Below the pieces are notes generated by a model that saw only the letters and a list, made by a program, of their open reading frames with translations, was not told where the DNA came from and did not search any database. Below are positions 15,992 through 24,880 of a stretch of DNA of 37,931 nucleotides, piece by piece. The DNA is from an uncultured Candidatus Melainabacteria bacterium (GTDB lineage: Bacteria > Cyanobacteriota > Vampirovibrionia > Gastranaerophilales > Gastranaerophilaceae). Position 1 is the first letter of the stretch. The number at the start of each line of letters is the position of its first letter. A program made the translations under genes and the position numbers. The DNA is taken from positions 1 through 37,931 of the forward strand of contig CAKVIG010000014.1 in assembly GCA_934754515.1 (NCBI GenBank), in the 5' to 3' direction.

Positions 15992-17341
15992 TTGTTTGAA
16001 AGATTCACTGAAAGAGCGGTTAACGTAGTAAGCGAAGCGCAAAGACTTGCAAAAGAAATGGGATGTTCTGAAGTTAATCCCGAACACTTGTTGCTTGCGC
16101 TTGTGAATGAAGCAAAAGGCGTATCACTAAAACTTTTTAGAATGTATGGTGTGACCCCTGAAGCTATGGCAAAAGAAGTCGATAAGTATGTTATCAAAAC
16201 TTCTAAAAACGTTGAAAACATTCCTTTTAGCCACTCTTTCAAAGAAATCTTGAAGCATACTCTTGATTTGGCTAACAAATCAGGAAACAATAATATTCTT
16301 TTTGAACACTTGTTTTTGTCTGTTTTGAACGACAAAAACTCTAATATTCAGACTATTTTATCGAGTTTTGATTTTAATACGTACAATTCAAAGGATATTT
16401 TGACAAAGCTTGTAGAAAAGAAAATTAAGCGTTTGGAACATCCTGAAGCTGTTGATGATGATGAAAAGAAAAGCAGTTTTGAAGCTGTTTATGAAGGCGA
16501 AGCTTTGTCAGGAGTTTTAGAGGGAGCTGTTTCAAAATTATCTGCAGCGGGTTATGAAATCTTGGGTACAGAGCAGATAATGGCGTCGATTTTAGAAAAC
16601 GCAAGTCCCGAATTAATTCAAACGATTAATAAATTTGGTTTAAATGCGCAAAATTTTGAACAAAAACTTGCAGAGCAACAATCAAGACAAGCTGAATATG
16701 AAGATAAGAAAATTATTTTTACGCCAAACGCGTTCTTGATGATGAATTCAGCTTTGCAGACCGCAAAAGAACTGGGGTCTTCGGTTATCACTCCTGAGCA
16801 TATAGTTCTAAGCGTTTTAAAGAACAAAAAAGGCTTGGCTTATGATGTTATTAAATCACTTGGAGTAAATTCAGAAAAGCTTTCGGAAGATATTTTGAAA
16901 CCGATTGAAAAGCAGATGCCGGAAGTGCTTACAATTATGAAGCTTGCAAAAGAAGAAGCTCGTAGAATCGGCAGAAATGTTGTAGGGACTGAAATGTTTT
17001 TGCTTGGTCTTATTGCAGAAGGCACAAGCATTGCGTTTGAAGTTCTTAATGATTTGGAAATAAATATGAAAGATGCAAGACTTGTTGTTGAAGGACTTGT
17101 AGGGTACGGTAACGAATATTTTGATAAAGAAATCGTTTTCACAAATCGTGCGAAAAAAGTTTTAGAACGCGCTTGGCTTTTGGCTAAAAAATCTAACAAA
17201 CAAAAAATTGAAGCTGTTGATTTGCTTATCGCAATTACAGAAGAACCTGATTCTTTAGCGATGAAAGTTCTTGACCAATTGGGCGTTGACGCTGTTGAAA
17301 TCAAGCACGGTATTCAAGCTAAAATCAGAAGAATGTCTTAA
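15992..17341 (+). CDS. Clp N-domain array protein without ATPase modules
   Basis: The 449 residues read as about six Clp_N half-repeats (three full N-domains), recognised by NPEHLLLALVNE, LFEHLFLSVLND, GTEQIMASILE, TPEHIVLSVLK, GTEMFLLGLIAE and AVDLLIAITEE. The beginning MFERFTERA and the block around LAKEEARRIGRNVVGTE are as in ClpC. There is no Walker A/B and no AAA domain, so it cannot unfold proteins. N-domains bind adaptors or substrates (in ClpC, MecA/McsB or phospho-arginine), so an adaptor, decoy or sensor for a Clp machine is plausible. The start codon is TTG at 15992 with GAGGAAG at 15979-15985. It lies 2 nt behind DUF1292 in the operon. Confidence 0.85.
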   Translation: MFERFTERAVNVVSEAQRLAKEMGCSEVNPEHLLLALVNEAKGVSLKLFRMYGVTPEAMAKEVDKYVIKTSKNVENIPFSHSFKEILKHTLDLANKSGNNNILFEHLFLSVLNDKNSNIQTILSSFDFNTYNSKDILTKLVEKKIKRLEHPEAVDDDEKKSSFEAVYEGEALSGVLEGAVSKLSAAGYEILGTEQIMASILENASPELIQTINKFGLNAQNFEQKLAEQQSRQAEYEDKKIIFTPNAFLMMNSALQTAKELGSSVITPEHIVLSVLKNKKGLAYDVIKSLGVNSEKLSEDILKPIEKQMPEVLTIMKLAKEEARRIGRNVVGTEMFLLGLIAEGTSIAFEVLNDLEINMKDARLVVEGLVGYGNEYFDKEIVFTNRAKKVLERAWLLAKKSNKQKIEAVDLLIAITEEPDSLAMKVLDQLGVDAVEIKHGIQAKIRRMS

Positions 17342-17352
17342 GTGGAGGAAAT

Positions 17353-18708
17353 ATGGACACGTTAACCCAAAGGGTTGCGGATTTTATTACAAAATATAAT
17401 CTTCAAGATAAAACAATTATTGTTGGTTTTTCAGGAGGTTATGACTCCATGTGTCTTTTAAATATTTTGTCCGAACTTAAACAACAGCCTGATTTTTTAG
17501 AAATGACTGTTGTTGCAGCACATTTTAACCACAATTGGCGCGGTGAAGAATCTTTAAGAGAACAAGAAATTTGCAGAATTTTTGCAAACAGTAAAGGTTT
17601 TGAATTTTACCTCAAAGAAGCTCCAAAAGGCTTGAAGAAAACTGAAAATGATGCGAGGATTGCGCGTTACGAGTTTTTTGAAGAAGCTTTTGATGAATTT
17701 GACGCAGATGCAGTGTTTACAGCACACAACAAAGACGATAACGCCGAAACCGTCCTATACCGTATAATTAAAGGAACAGGGATGGTAGGGCTTAAAGGGA
17801 TTTCTGAGAGAAGAAACTGTTTTTACAGACCGCTCCTTAGAACAAAAAGAGTGGAAATTGTTGATTACTGTGACAAACACAATCTTTCACCTAATAACGA
17901 TTCTTCAAACTCAAATACTGCGTATAAACGCAACTATTTAAGATTGAATGTTATTCCTGCATTGGAAAAAATTAACGAAAACGTGAAAGACGCGCTAAAT
18001 ATTTTGGCAGTGAATGCGAACAGCGATAATGAAATTATTGAAGAGTATTTAAAACCTTTAAGATGCAAGGTTTTTGACGGTGATAAAATAGTTTCTTCGG
18101 AATACAGAAAACTTATTAAGCCTGCGAAATTAAGATTTATCCACGAATATGTTCAAATGCTTGATTTGGATTACGATTTCAAAAAAATTAATGAACTTTA
18201 TGAATTTATAGAAGCGAATGTTGCGCAGAAAAACGGTACGACAAAATCGCTTGCGACTGCACTTTGGCTTTACGCGGATGACAAAATTGTAGAACCTATT
18301 CCTCACAGAAAACAGGCAGAGGAAGAAAACAGAGATGTAACGGTTTGGATTGAAGGCGAAGGCGAATATAAGTTTGGTGATAAGACTTTAACGATAAAAA
18401 GTTATGCGAAAAAAGAACTTTTTGTTTTCCCTGAATCAACATCAAATTTTGCGTATGTGGATTTATCAAACGTGAAATTCCCGCTAACTTTGCGCTATCG
18501 TAAAGACGGCGATATAATAAGTCCTTTCGGTATGACGGGAACAATGAAACTCAAAAAATATTTGAATGCAAAGGGCGTTGCAAGGCATAACCGCGATAAA
18601 ATTATGCTTTTGTGTAACGAGGATGAAGTTTTATGGGTGTTTGGCGTAGGTATCAGCAATAAAATAGGTGTAAAAGTTGAACCGACACACGTTTTAGAGG
18701 TAAATTAA
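17353..18708 (+). CDS. tilS: tRNA(Ile)-lysidine synthase
   Basis: An N-type ATP pyrophosphatase that joins lysine to C34 of tRNA-Ile(CAU), allowing AUA to be read. The PP-loop is SGGYDS (27-32). AHFNHNWRGEES and AHNKDDNAETVLYRI are the next conserved blocks. The C-terminal TilS domain is visible in LRYRKDGDIISPFG...KLKKYLN and VLWVFGVGISNKIGV. The length, 451 aa, is normal for the two-domain form. It sits 11 nt behind the Clp N-domain gene and 1 nt before hpt, the classic tilS-hpt pairing. Confidence 0.95.
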   Translation: MDTLTQRVADFITKYNLQDKTIIVGFSGGYDSMCLLNILSELKQQPDFLEMTVVAAHFNHNWRGEESLREQEICRIFANSKGFEFYLKEAPKGLKKTENDARIARYEFFEEAFDEFDADAVFTAHNKDDNAETVLYRIIKGTGMVGLKGISERRNCFYRPLLRTKRVEIVDYCDKHNLSPNNDSSNSNTAYKRNYLRLNVIPALEKINENVKDALNILAVNANSDNEIIEEYLKPLRCKVFDGDKIVSSEYRKLIKPAKLRFIHEYVQMLDLDYDFKKINELYEFIEANVAQKNGTTKSLATALWLYADDKIVEPIPHRKQAEEENRDVTVWIEGEGEYKFGDKTLTIKSYAKKELFVFPESTSNFAYVDLSNVKFPLTLRYRKDGDIISPFGMTGTMKLKKYLNAKGVARHNRDKIMLLCNEDEVLWVFGVGISNKIGVKVEPTHVLEVN

Positions 18709-18709
18709 G

Positions 18710-19240
18710 ATGAAAATGATAACAGAAAATGATTTAAAAGTTTTGTTTAGTGCCGAAGAAATCCAAAAAGGTATTGCGGATTTGGGTGCTAAGTTGAATG
18801 AAGTTTACGGTCAAGAAGAGCTTTATTTGATATGTGTTTTGAAGGGTTCTGTAATGTTTATGGTCGATTTATCAAAACATTTGAAAATGCCTCTTAGAAT
18901 GGAATTCATCAGACTTTCAAGTTACGGTTCAGGTTTTGCGTCAACAGGAAGAGTGAATGCGGTTGATATTTCTTTACCTGATTTGAACGGTAAAAATGTT
19001 TTAATCGTGGAAGATATTATTGATACAGGCCACACTGCAAAATTCTTGGTAGATTTTATCAATCATAACTTTAAAGTAAAAAGCTTGAATTTTTGTTCGC
19101 TATTGGATAAAAAAGTTAAACGTGAAGTTGAAATTGATGCGGATTATTATTGTTTTGAAATTGATGATAAATTTCTTGTAGGTTATGGTTTAGATTACGA
19201 TGGATATTATCGTAATTTGCCTTATATTGGGTATGTATAA
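18710..19240 (+). CDS. hpt: Hypoxanthine phosphoribosyltransferase
   Basis: A purine-salvage enzyme transferring hypoxanthine or guanine to PRPP. The PRPP motif VEDIIDTGHT is at residues 100-109, the LKG loop at 44-46, and the flexible-loop RLSSYGSG at 68-75. The length of 176 aa is normal. ATG 18710 is favoured over 18716 by GAGG at 18697-18700. In many bacteria tilS-hpt is followed by ftsH. Here a repeat-filled gap follows, so the operon ends at hpt. Confidence 0.93.
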   Translation: MKMITENDLKVLFSAEEIQKGIADLGAKLNEVYGQEELYLICVLKGSVMFMVDLSKHLKMPLRMEFIRLSSYGSGFASTGRVNAVDISLPDLNGKNVLIVEDIIDTGHTAKFLVDFINHNFKVKSLNFCSLLDKKVKREVEIDADYYCFEIDDKFLVGYGLDYDGYYRNLPYIGYV

Positions 19241-19245
19241 ATGTA

Positions 19246-19362
19246 CAGTCGGGCTGAAAGCCCAACCTACCACTGTTTCTCGCAATGACCGAGCGTTGGA
19301 CTTCCAAGCGTGCCGTCATCGCGAAGGCGATTAGCCTGAAGCAATCCAGCTTTTTATTAACT
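19246..19362 (+). repeat. Intergenic repeats, including a solo right end of the MITE-like family
   Basis: 19246-19271 is an inverted copy of the GTTGGGCT-AGCCCAAC palindrome. 19279-19362 matches 37689-37772 over about 84 bp, from CTCGCAATGAC to AATCCAGC followed by TTTTTATTAACT. The last part equals the terminal inverted repeat of the elements at 25978-26151 and 37619-37772, but no left end is found here. Confidence 0.75.
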
Positions 19363-19442
19363 ATTATTTTGAGTCAGTACAATATAAATTTTCTCAAACA
19401 TCTAGTTTTTGACTATGTTTTAGAGAAGATATAATTTTAAAA

Positions 19443-19473
19443 GTCGTGTTCAATGAAAAAAGTTGAACACGAC
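19443..19473. repeat. 31-bp palindromic repeat, copy 2
   Basis: It has the same GTCGTGTTCAA/TTGAACACGAC stem as 11203-11233 with a different loop. It ends 7 nt from the stop codon of the minus-strand pilin chimera and may act as its transcription end. Confidence 0.8.
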
Positions 19474-19480
19474 CTACTTA

Positions 19481-20887
19481 CTATTTTTCCAAATTTTCTA
19501 TTCTTTTTTCAATGTTCTTGATATCTTCTTGTAATTTAGAATTCATTTTTAACAAATCAGAATTTACCTTTTGCAATTCAGCATTTTCTTTTTCTAATTT
19601 TTCTATCTTTTGACCTTGTACATCAATCCTTGAAGCCAATTCCTTAACCGCATTAATCACTGCATAGAACATGTCTTCCAAACGAATTCTCAAATATCCG
19701 TCATCGCCTTTTGTAACAGCATCAGGGAATACCTTTTGCAAATCTTGTGCCATAACACCTACCATCGGTGTTTTAGCTTCGTCTTTTTTAAATGTGTAAT
19801 GATAGAAATCCAGTTTCTTTAATTCGTCCAAACCTGCTGTATATTTTTCACCAACATTCTTTAAATGACGGTCGGAAGGGAATTTAGAAACAAAACTACT
19901 GTAGGAAATTGATCCATTTGTATTGAAATCTCCAAGCCAACCGCAAAATCTGTGATCGCTAACATTAGTAAATTGGTACATATATCCGCCACCATTTGTA
20001 TTATTTTCTCGAAGAAAAACTTTTTTTCCTGCAGTAGCTGCTAACATTGTATTTCCATTGACAATTAGATTCCCGGGAATATAGACGGTATCATTATTTG
20101 TTCCTAAAACTATCTGATGGTCAGCAGATGTTCTTGCACCTGATCCAATTGCTACTGAACATTCGTGTGACGCACTTGTCAAACTAGAATCCGTACCTTC
20201 ACCAATAGCAACACTGCGAATACCTGAAGCTTTCGTTTTTTTACCGATTGCAATTGATCCCGTATGGTTGGCTTCAGAGCTCCAACCCATTGCTATTGAA
20301 CTTTCAGCAGTAGCCTTTGCTTCCGCACCAATTGCAATGGAACATGTATGGCTAGATTCTGAAGAACGACCTATTGCAATAGCACTTGCATCACTAGCCT
20401 TCGATGTTTCACCAACCGCAATAGCATTTACACTGGCATTTGTTCCATAACCGATAGCAACAGAATGTCCTCCACTAAGAGTTTGGGCAGTCCCAAATGC
20501 AACTGAATTTTCAGGAATTGTTGCATTGGAAAATCCAATTCGACCTTTTTCAGGATCGACTGTTAATAAAAGTGGCGTTGCATTTCCATTTCCAAATGCT
20601 ATATGAGAGGCATTATCACCCGAATCTATAAACAACCTTGTGTGTTGATTCCATCCACTTGGTAGAGATGCAGCACCAATCATTGCTGTTGTATTATCAT
20701 TACCTGACATATTATACGCAATATTGTTATTTAATCCTGTAAATACCCAAGGACTATCACTTGAGCTTGCAGGCTTTACCATCTTTTTAGTTACCATAGG
20801 GGCAGTTGCGGCTGCTACAATTGCTACGATGAGCAAAACAACCATCATTTCCATTAATGAAAATGCGCAATGGAAATTCTTTTTCAC
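19481..20887 (-). CDS. Pilin-anchored YadA-head-like protein with S74 intramolecular chaperone
   Basis: Three modules in 468 aa. (1) A type IV prepilin N-terminus: CA then FSLMEMMVVLL, cleavage expected between A8 and F9, Glu at mature position 5, hydrophobic helix. (2) About residues 128-262: nine or so 14-residue repeats with the SIAIG/SVAIG core, as in the YadA-type trimeric adhesin head. (3) From S338, a Peptidase_S74 domain: SDRHLK has the Ser and Lys (S338, K343) that in phage endosialidases cut the chaperone off after trimerisation, then MVGVMAQDLQKVFPDAV and a terminal coiled coil (about 412-467). S74 is known from phage fibres and pilin leaders from secretion systems; the combination suggests a trimeric surface fibre exported by a pilus or T2SS-like machine. 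The start is GTG with AGAGGT at 20892-20897. Confidence 0.85.
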   Translation of the reverse strand: MKKNFHCAFSLMEMMVVLLIVAIVAAATAPMVTKKMVKPASSSDSPWVFTGLNNNIAYNMSGNDNTTAMIGAASLPSGWNQHTRLFIDSGDNASHIAFGNGNATPLLLTVDPEKGRIGFSNATIPENSVAFGTAQTLSGGHSVAIGYGTNASVNAIAVGETSKASDASAIAIGRSSESSHTCSIAIGAEAKATAESSIAMGWSSEANHTGSIAIGKKTKASGIRSVAIGEGTDSSLTSASHECSVAIGSGARTSADHQIVLGTNNDTVYIPGNLIVNGNTMLAATAGKKVFLRENNTNGGGYMYQFTNVSDHRFCGWLGDFNTNGSISYSSFVSKFPSDRHLKNVGEKYTAGLDELKKLDFYHYTFKKDEAKTPMVGVMAQDLQKVFPDAVTKGDDGYLRIRLEDMFYAVINAVKELASRIDVQGQKIEKLEKENAELQKVNSDLLKMNSKLQEDIKNIEKRIENLEK

Positions 20888-21139
20888 TTATACCTCTCAC
20901 TTTCTAAAAATAAATATTTTACTATTTCATTTACCACTTCTAGTTACCAATATAATAGCATTTTTTTTCTCTCATTGCAATATGCAATATATGTGGTGTA
21001 AGCCTTGTAGGAAGGGAAAAGCGATTGAGATTTCCTTCTTTATTAGTCAGGTAAGGTTAGTAAAATTTCGCTAAGCGGATAGATATAATCTAAATATGGC
21101 ATTGCATACTCAATGAATTAAAAAGGTCGAAACCGCTAT

Positions 21140-22393
21140 TTGGCAAAAGTCCAGCTTGAACAATTTAATAAAGCTTATATTCAAGAAGAAGTTGAAGAAA
21201 TTGAAGGTTTGTCAAAACAGGTTGTTTGGGCTGTTAGACCTATATTGAGAGAAAATAATAAAAAAGAATTAAGAGAATATTGTGATTTGTTTAAGAATAC
21301 CGATACAACAATAACAATTTATGATGATAATAATCTTTTAATCGGCACTCCGCATGAAAATTTTTCAAAAACTGAAGGTACAGAAGTTGATGCTCTAATG
21401 GTAATTCATACTGTGCCATTAAAAATTGCGGATAAGGATTATACATTAATTGTTTCAACTGCTACAAAGCACATGGAAAAAACGCTTACCAAATATCAAA
21501 AATATATTGTAATAAGCGTATTGTTAGGAGTTCTGATTGTTGTAATATTAGGAGTTTATTTGTTAAATACGTATTGGGCATTCAATCGCTTGCAAAACAG
21601 TGCAATTAAAATTTCTGCAGGAAATCTTGAAACGGATATTTTTATTCCAAAAGGCGGTTTGTTGCACGAATTGGCTTGTGCTTTGGATAAAATGTCCAAA
21701 CGTTTAAAACTGCAGATTAATGAAATGCAGAAACTGGAAGATTTTAGAAGTGAATTTATTGCGAATGTATCGCATGAAGTTAAAACTCCATTGACAGGTA
21801 TTTTATCTGCTGTTGAGATTTTAGAGGACGAAAATTCTCATAAAAATTCGACAGTTGAAAAATGTTTAAATATTATGTCAAAACAGGTAAAACGTTTGAA
21901 CTCTCTTGTGCAGGATATTTTAAGCCTTTCCGAGATTGAACGTCGTCAATTTGCACAAAAACAGGATTTTCAAAAAATCAGTTTATCAAAAATTATCAAA
22001 AATTGTATATCGATGTGTGACACCGATATAAAAATTAATACGAACATGGAAAATATTGAGATGTTTTGCGACAGTATTCTTATGGAACAGGCAATTCTGA
22101 ACCTTTTGAATAATGCGATTAAATACTCCAAGACAGATAGGATTGATATAACTACAAAAATGGAAAATGGCACAATAAAAATGAGTATTCGTGATTATGG
22201 TGTAGGTATTCCAAAAGAACACTTGCCAAGACTTTCTGAACACTTTTATCGTGTAGATAAAGCGCGCAGCCGTGATTTAGGCGGAACCGGTTTAGGACTT
22301 GCAATTGTTAAAAATATTGTCAAATTACATAACGGTGAAATCTATGTAACATCCGACAATGGTTGCGAATTTATTATAGAAATCAAAGCATGA
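21140..22393 (+). CDS. Sensor histidine kinase, PhoR-like, lacking the first membrane segment
   Basis: Order: a sensor region (1-119), one membrane helix (about 121-141, IVISVLLGVLIVVILGVYLL), a HAMP-like stretch, the DHp H-box with the phospho-accepting H212 (FIANVSHEVKTPLTG), N-box LNLLNNAIKYSK, and G-boxes DYGVGIP and GGTGLGLAIVKNIV. The RVDKARSRDLGGTGLGL block is typical of PhoR-like kinases. Such kinases usually have two membrane helices flanking the sensor. Here the sensor starts at the N-terminus, with a TTG start, a stop codon 18 nt upstream in frame and only AAAGGT at some distance. No response regulator is adjacent. It could be 5'-truncated or a true one-helix form. It ends 11 bp inside the convergent gmk gene. 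Confidence 0.8.
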   Translation: MAKVQLEQFNKAYIQEEVEEIEGLSKQVVWAVRPILRENNKKELREYCDLFKNTDTTITIYDDNNLLIGTPHENFSKTEGTEVDALMVIHTVPLKIADKDYTLIVSTATKHMEKTLTKYQKYIVISVLLGVLIVVILGVYLLNTYWAFNRLQNSAIKISAGNLETDIFIPKGGLLHELACALDKMSKRLKLQINEMQKLEDFRSEFIANVSHEVKTPLTGILSAVEILEDENSHKNSTVEKCLNIMSKQVKRLNSLVQDILSLSEIERRQFAQKQDFQKISLSKIIKNCISMCDTDIKINTNMENIEMFCDSILMEQAILNLLNNAIKYSKTDRIDITTKMENGTIKMSIRDYGVGIPKEHLPRLSEHFYRVDKARSRDLGGTGLGLAIVKNIVKLHNGEIYVTSDNGCEFIIEIKA

Positions 22394-22925
22394 TTTTTTC
22401 TAATTCTTTTACGGCATTTTCAACAGTATCGTTCACAACTTTATAATCAAAGTGTTTTGAGTTTTCGATTTCCAATTTAATAGATGCAAGACGTTTTTGA
22501 ATAGCTTCTTCTGTTTCAGTGTGGCGTCCTCTCAAACGAGCTTCAAGTTCTTCAACTGATGGTGGGGCGATGAAAATCAACTCTGCTTCAGGCATGATTT
22601 TTTTTACATTCAATGCGCCTTTTGTATCAATTTCTAAAATCAAGTTTTCGCCATTATTTAAGCAATCTTGAACAAATGCCTTTTTTGTGCCGTAATGGTT
22701 GCCTGAAAACTCGGCCCATTCTAAGAATTCATTTTTTGAAATACATTCTTTAAACTCGTCAGGACTTAAAAAGAAATAGTTAACGCCATGAGCTTCGCCT
22801 TCACGTTTTCCGCGAGTAGTACAAGAAATTGAAAGTCTGAATTCAGGATGTTTATTCAAAAATTCTTTGATTACAGTACCTTTACCAACTCCTGATGAGC
22901 CTGAAATTACAAAAAGTTTTGTCAT
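22383..22925 (-). CDS. gmk: Guanylate kinase
   Basis: Phosphorylates GMP to GDP with ATP, an essential purine step. The P-loop is GSSGVGKGT (9-17). The GMP-binding block SISCTTRGKREGEAHGVNYFF and the lid region ARLRGRHTETEEAIQKRL are all present. Normal family length is close to 200 aa; 180 aa is on the short side, with a trimmed C-terminus. The ATG overlaps the upstream stop by one base (TAATG), so it is coupled to the decarboxylase gene although the two have no obvious metabolic link. Confidence 0.93.
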   Translation of the reverse strand: MTKLFVISGSSGVGKGTVIKEFLNKHPEFRLSISCTTRGKREGEAHGVNYFFLSPDEFKECISKNEFLEWAEFSGNHYGTKKAFVQDCLNNGENLILEIDTKGALNVKKIMPEAELIFIAPPSVEELEARLRGRHTETEEAIQKRLASIKLEIENSKHFDYKVVNDTVENAVKELEKIML

Positions 22926-24697
22926 TATTCAATTCCTTCCAAACCTTTGTGTACAACTGTTTCATAATCAAAACTTACATCGTCTGATTTAAGTTCAAAA
23001 ACTTCTTTTTCTTCTTTTTCTTCTTTTTTATCATTGCAATATTGTTCTTGCGCAGAAGAGTTTGCAAGCTTTTGAGTGTTATTTCTAAGATTTGCAATAA
23101 CTTCTTCCGTAAGTTTTGGCATATCCATTGATTCAGTGCAAATTTCTATATAACATAATTTATTCATAATTTGTGTTACTTTTAAAGCTTTGTCAAAGTC
23201 TTCTGCTGTAGTAACTTTTGTTGACCAAACATCACCATCAAAAACTCTTGCAAACTTAGCATAATTCATTTGCATAATATCGTTAAACTTATCATCAGGA
23301 CTATCGGATAAAACTCTCTCTACGGTGTAGCCTTTGTTGTTCAAAACAATTATTACCGGCTTAACATTGCGTCTTAGCATATTACCGATTTCCATCGCAG
23401 TAAGTTGATGTGAGCCTTCGCCCGTAATCAATATGACTCTTGATTTCGGTTTCGCTAAGCAAGCACCAAGAGTTGCCGGAGTTGCCCAACCAATTGAACC
23501 CCAAAGTGTTTGAGTTTGCAAATCAACATTATTTGGGAATTTCATTGAAACAACGCCGTGTGGAATAATTCCTGTTTCAGCGACTACAATATCATTTTCT
23601 TTAATAAATTCTTGTAATCTCGGATAGATGTATTCAGACGTCAATGCAGCTGCGCTTGATGGAACGTGCTCGTAACCGATTCTTGGTTTTTCAACGAACA
23701 CTTCTTTTGTATCAACAAGTTTTGTAACAGCTTCTAAAACATCTGCCATTTTTACGTTTTCGTATTTAATGCCGTCAACATAAGTGTATGTGCCGTAAAT
23801 CGCAATGTGGCTGTTTATTGAATAAGGAATATTAAAACCAAATGCGTTCAAATCGGTGTAAACAGGGCCTACTGCGATTAGGCAATCAGTAGTGTTTACG
23901 TATTTTTCAGCAATCGGGTTCTTGAATTTTGCATAATAACCGCCGATATATTTTTCATAATCCATATCAATAAGGTTTGTACCCATCAAGAAGTTTGTAA
24001 CAGGAATTCCTGATTTTGCTACAAATTCTTTAAACTCAATTCTTGCATCAAATCTTTTAACCAACAAATCACCAAGAATAACAGGCTTTTTAGAGTTATT
24101 AATTTTTGCAACGATTTTTGTTGTAACAAGTTTTAGGTTTTCTTCATCGCTTGTCCAATCATAACTTACTTCTTTATCGGAAATTTCAGCTTTTGCAATG
24201 TCCAGTGGAATTGCAACATAGACAGGTTTCTTTTCCTTTACAAAGACTTTAAGAATTCTGTCTATTTCCATTTTTGCATTATCGCGTGTTAAGTAAGCTG
24301 TTGTAGCTGTTACAGGTTTATGTGCTTCATAACAAGCATAATAATTCACATCTTGAAAATTGTGATGCAGGCAAGAGTTGGCTTCTATACATTTTGTCGC
24401 CGGAACACCTACTATACTGATTACAGGCACATTTTCGGCGTTGCTGCCTGCAATCGCATTGATTGCGCTAAGTTCTCCAACTCCATAAGTTGTAATGATT
24501 GCACCATAACCGCGCATTCTTGCATAACCGTCTGCAGCGTATCCTGCGTTTAACTCGTTTGTACATCCAATCCAATTCGTGTTCGGATTGTTTTCTACTG
24601 CGTATAAAATGTTAAAGTTATAATCTCCAGGAAGCCCGAAAAAATCGTTAATTCCAAGCTCTTCAAGTTTTTTAATTAAATATTCGGCTGTGTTCAT
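22925..24697 (-). CDS. Pyruvate/indolepyruvate decarboxylase family ThDP enzyme
   Basis: A thiamine-diphosphate 2-oxoacid decarboxylase. Catalytic positions of the PDC/IPDC group are kept: D25 in GLPGDYN, E48 in CTNELNAGYAADGYAR, and H111-H112 in CLHHNF. The ThDP/Mg motif begins GEGSHQLTAMEIGNM and ends in LNNKGYTVER. The product could be acetaldehyde (ethanol fermentation) or an aryl-acetaldehyde; sequence alone does not decide. At 590 aa it exceeds the usual 545-570 because of a C-terminal Lys/Glu-rich tail (CNDKKEEKEEKEVFELKSDD) beyond the enzyme fold. The start is supported by GGAGAG about 8 nt upstream. Pyruvate decarboxylases are uncommon in bacteria, which makes transfer possible. Confidence 0.88.
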   Translation of the reverse strand: MNTAEYLIKKLEELGINDFFGLPGDYNFNILYAVENNPNTNWIGCTNELNAGYAADGYARMRGYGAIITTYGVGELSAINAIAGSNAENVPVISIVGVPATKCIEANSCLHHNFQDVNYYACYEAHKPVTATTAYLTRDNAKMEIDRILKVFVKEKKPVYVAIPLDIAKAEISDKEVSYDWTSDEENLKLVTTKIVAKINNSKKPVILGDLLVKRFDARIEFKEFVAKSGIPVTNFLMGTNLIDMDYEKYIGGYYAKFKNPIAEKYVNTTDCLIAVGPVYTDLNAFGFNIPYSINSHIAIYGTYTYVDGIKYENVKMADVLEAVTKLVDTKEVFVEKPRIGYEHVPSSAAALTSEYIYPRLQEFIKENDIVVAETGIIPHGVVSMKFPNNVDLQTQTLWGSIGWATPATLGACLAKPKSRVILITGEGSHQLTAMEIGNMLRRNVKPVIIVLNNKGYTVERVLSDSPDDKFNDIMQMNYAKFARVFDGDVWSTKVTTAEDFDKALKVTQIMNKLCYIEICTESMDMPKLTEEVIANLRNNTQKLANSSAQEQYCNDKKEEKEEKEVFELKSDDVSFDYETVVHKGLEGIE

Positions 24698-24828
24698 AAA
24701 TATCTCTCCATATTTCGTTTATTTTAGCATGTGGAAAGTTATTAATAAAGTAAAAATTATATTAAAATTAAAAATTTGACTTATGATTTTTTTTATATTA
24801 ATATAAAACTTGTTGATATTAGTCATAT

Positions 24829-24870
24829 CGCAGAGAAATGACAATTAAATAATCCGCATGCCCTTGTGGC
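24829..24870 (+). repeat. Partial direct copy of the tRNA-Leu leader and 5' end
   Basis: These 42 bp match 24942-24983 with one mismatch. They cover the 5' flank (CGCAGAGAAATGACAA) and the first eleven bases of the tRNA (GCCCTTGTGGC), then diverge. The gap 24698-24972 contains no gene. Confidence 0.9.
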
Positions 24871-24880
24871 ACTCTGCCGA

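Noticed and set aside
20724..21074. Plus-strand open frame as the lost N-terminus of the sensor kinase
   Set aside because: Most of it is the antisense of the pilin-chimera leader; no sensible kinase membrane segment or frame continuity to 21140 is seen.
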